From the IMG/VR virus record IMGVR_UViG_3300050821_004492, positions 1 to 41,132 of that record: a stretch of 41,132 bases of DNA. One strand, 5' to 3'. Of this stretch, positions 39,954 to 41,132 are shown piece by piece (positions within the stretch are counted from its first letter, which is position 1; each line of letters begins with the position of its first letter). This stretch comes from a virus. A program made the position numbers and the translations under genes. The notes below the pieces were generated by a model. The model was not told the DNA's origin and did not search any database. It saw nothing but the letters and a program-made list of their open reading frames with translations.

Positions 39954-40487
39954 ATGCGAAACGAGCAACCGAAGTTTCCCGCTCCGCGCCACAGGCACAG
40001 GTTCTCGCCGCAGCTCCTGGCGCCGGTAATCACGACCACGCCGCCGCTTGCTGGACCAGTCATCGGTGTCGTTGATGGCTCCGATGCGGCGCCCGGTCAG
40101 GTCGGCGAATTCATGTTCGCGACCGGCACCTTCGCCTATGCGGCAGGCACCACGTCCGGGGTGACCAGTACTGGACACATCAACCTGATCAGCATGCCAC
40201 CCGGTGATTGGGACTTCACCATATCGGCGAGCTTTTCCGATTTGATCACTAGCGCGCTGTTCTTTCTTGACCCGCTGCCGACCGGAATGTCCAATCCGAT
40301 GTTCGGGCTCAACGGCAACTTCACCATGGCTGGCGAAGCGGAGACTGTTATCATCATTGGACAGTCGGCGCGCGGATCGTTTGCAGTGACGACTTCTCTG
40401 GTGTTTGAGGTTCAGGTTTTTAACAACTCCACTTCTGATCCGGCTGGGACCATGACCCTGCGCATCGAAGCACGACGGAGGCGATGA
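39954..40487 (+). CDS. fibre tip/tail protein with a C-terminal domain like that of the collagen gene (177 aa)
   Basis: ATG 39954 follows TTGAGG; a longer frame from 39852 is an overlap artefact. Basic N-terminus (MRNEQPKFPAPRHRHRFSPQ), then a beta domain: GSDAAPGQVGEF, SMPPGDWDFTISASF, ending LRIEARRRR. These three marks match [22 protein letters not shown] and YIDARRAR of the collagen-like protein at 5097-6248. So the same receptor or trimer domain occurs twice. Confidence 0.65.
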   Translation: MRNEQPKFPAPRHRHRFSPQLLAPVITTTPPLAGPVIGVVDGSDAAPGQVGEFMFATGTFAYAAGTTSGVTSTGHINLISMPPGDWDFTISASFSDLITSALFFLDPLPTGMSNPMFGLNGNFTMAGEAETVIIIGQSARGSFAVTTSLVFEVQVFNNSTSDPAGTMTLRIEARRRR

Positions 40488-40678
40488 TGCTGACTGTGTC
40501 GTTGACGATGGAGGAATGGCAGCGGGTGTGGTCATGCATGAGCTGCGCGCCGTGGCGTGACGTAAACCAATTGTTGATGAAGATGGGTGAGCAGGTACAG
40601 AAGCAGGCGCCTAATCATCCAACAACAAACAGCGTAGAAATGCCCATAAACATTGGACAAAATGCAGTCAAGCAATAA
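40484..40678 (+). CDS. small hypothetical protein (64 aa)
   Basis: ATGA overlap with the preceding gene; the second ATG at 40487 is the alternative. MMLTVSLTMEEWQRVWSCMS then CAPWRDVNQLLMKMGEQVQK and a polar Asn-rich tail. No family recognised; the shape TVSLTMEEWQ suggests a beta strand then helix. Confidence 0.65.
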   Translation: MMLTVSLTMEEWQRVWSCMSCAPWRDVNQLLMKMGEQVQKQAPNHPTTNSVEMPINIGQNAVKQ

Positions 40679-40703
40679 TGGTTGGCTCCAGTAAGGGAGA
40701 CAC

Positions 40704-40931
40704 ATGCAGGGAGTTTTCTTGCTGGCCATGCATCTGATACAGCTCACCGGACCGGAACATCAGATGATTGAGTTGAACCCCAAGAGCATTGTCAGTATGC
40801 GCTCGCCGCGCGCTGCCGAACACTTTGCGCCGGGGATGCATTGTCTGATCCATACGATGGATAGCAAGATCGTTGTGGTGCAGGAACGATGCGATGATGT
40901 GCGCCATATGATTGAGGATCAAAGACAGTGA
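40704..40931 (+). CDS. small conserved-type phage protein (75 aa)
   Basis: AAGGGAG lies 6-8 bases before ATG. Pattern: IQLTGPEHQMIELNPKSIVS, then MRSPRAAEHFAPGMHCLIHT and KIVVVQERCDDVRHMI, a small beta-barrel-type layout seen in phage proteins of unknown function near lysis or tail genes. Ends in a GTGA overlap with the membrane protein. Confidence 0.7.
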   Translation: MQGVFLLAMHLIQLTGPEHQMIELNPKSIVSMRSPRAAEHFAPGMHCLIHTMDSKIVVVQERCDDVRHMIEDQRQ

Positions 40932-41132
40932 GTGATCCGTCAGGTGTTGTTGCGGCGACCGTTGGTGCGCTCAAGCAACAGCCGCTGGTCCTGGCGCTGG
41001 TGATCATGAACCTTGCGCTGCTTGGGTTCCTCTACTATAGCGGCGTCATCGCGCACAACGAGCGTAGCGAGCAAGCCAAGATGCTGTCGGAGAACCGCAA
41101 CGCTATAGCCGAGCTGTTGGCGGCGTGCGGAA
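40928..41132 (+). CDS. small membrane protein, cut by the window end
   Basis: GTG 40928 overlaps the previous TGA. One transmembrane helix (about 20-41: LVLALVIMNLALLGFLYYSG) after a short N-terminus, then a charged helix (HNERSEQAKMLSENRNAIAE). The shape occurs in many alphaproteobacterial phages without known role; a holin-like or lysis role is possible. The frame runs to the last base. Joined to base 1 it gains four residues (RYIT) and stops at 12-14. Confidence 0.6.
   Translation, partial: MSDPSGVVAATVGALKQQPLVLALVIMNLALLGFLYYSGVIAHNERSEQAKMLSENRNAIAELLAACG

Noticed and set aside
1-41132. tRNA genes, integrase with attachment site, DNA or RNA polymerase
   Set aside because: Looked for and not seen by eye; a tRNA scan and profile search would be needed to exclude small or divergent cases.

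Overview
The window looks like the complete or near-complete genome of a GC-rich podovirus-type tailed phage. The head set is complete: large terminase, portal, scaffold, HK97-fold-like capsid, head-tail adaptor and a tail-nozzle-like protein. Large ejection-type internal proteins follow. I find no tape measure, sheath, tail-tube protein, integrase, RNA polymerase or DNA polymerase. The host is inferred to be a Gram-negative, high-GC bacterium, probably an alphaproteobacterium; the sequence alone does not prove this. If the window ends are joined, the last reading frame closes after four more codons, so a circular map is plausible.

Layout. (1) 1-2,663, rightward: a promoter, a DUF932 protein and a chain of overlapping small genes. 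(2) 2,664-3,026: non-coding DNA with a long inverted repeat, a 16-bp palindrome, an A-rich tract and a hairpin, just before the terminase. (3) 3,027-26,236, rightward: packaging, head, connector, tail and ejection genes, nearly all stop/start-coupled. Inside this block, at 17,069-17,762, lies a run of seven very small, mostly arginine-rich ORFs, each starting at or within a few bases of the previous stop, followed directly by a VRR-NUC nuclease. (4) 29,385-26,070, leftward: an SSB-like protein, HNH endonuclease, a cysteine-rich secreted peptide, YqaJ exonuclease and a zinc protein, forming a recombination operon. (5) 29,503-31,069, rightward: a small HTH regulator, a small gene and a two-domain endolysin. 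(6) 32,515-31,114, leftward: small zinc-binding proteins behind a strong promoter. (7) 35,467-32,841, leftward: a prim-pol/RepA-like helicase with two micro leader ORFs, an iteron cluster and a ribbon-helix-helix protein. (8) 35,638-41,132, rightward: tail-fibre and receptor-binding genes and a small membrane protein.

Replication appears plasmid-like: a primase-helicase fusion with iterons, leader peptides and a possible antisense RNA, relying on the host polymerase. The YqaJ, SSB-like and HNH proteins supply recombination functions. The most unusual region is the micro-ORF array. Its products resemble protamines or microvirus J proteins in composition and could act in DNA condensation or ejection, but that function is inference.
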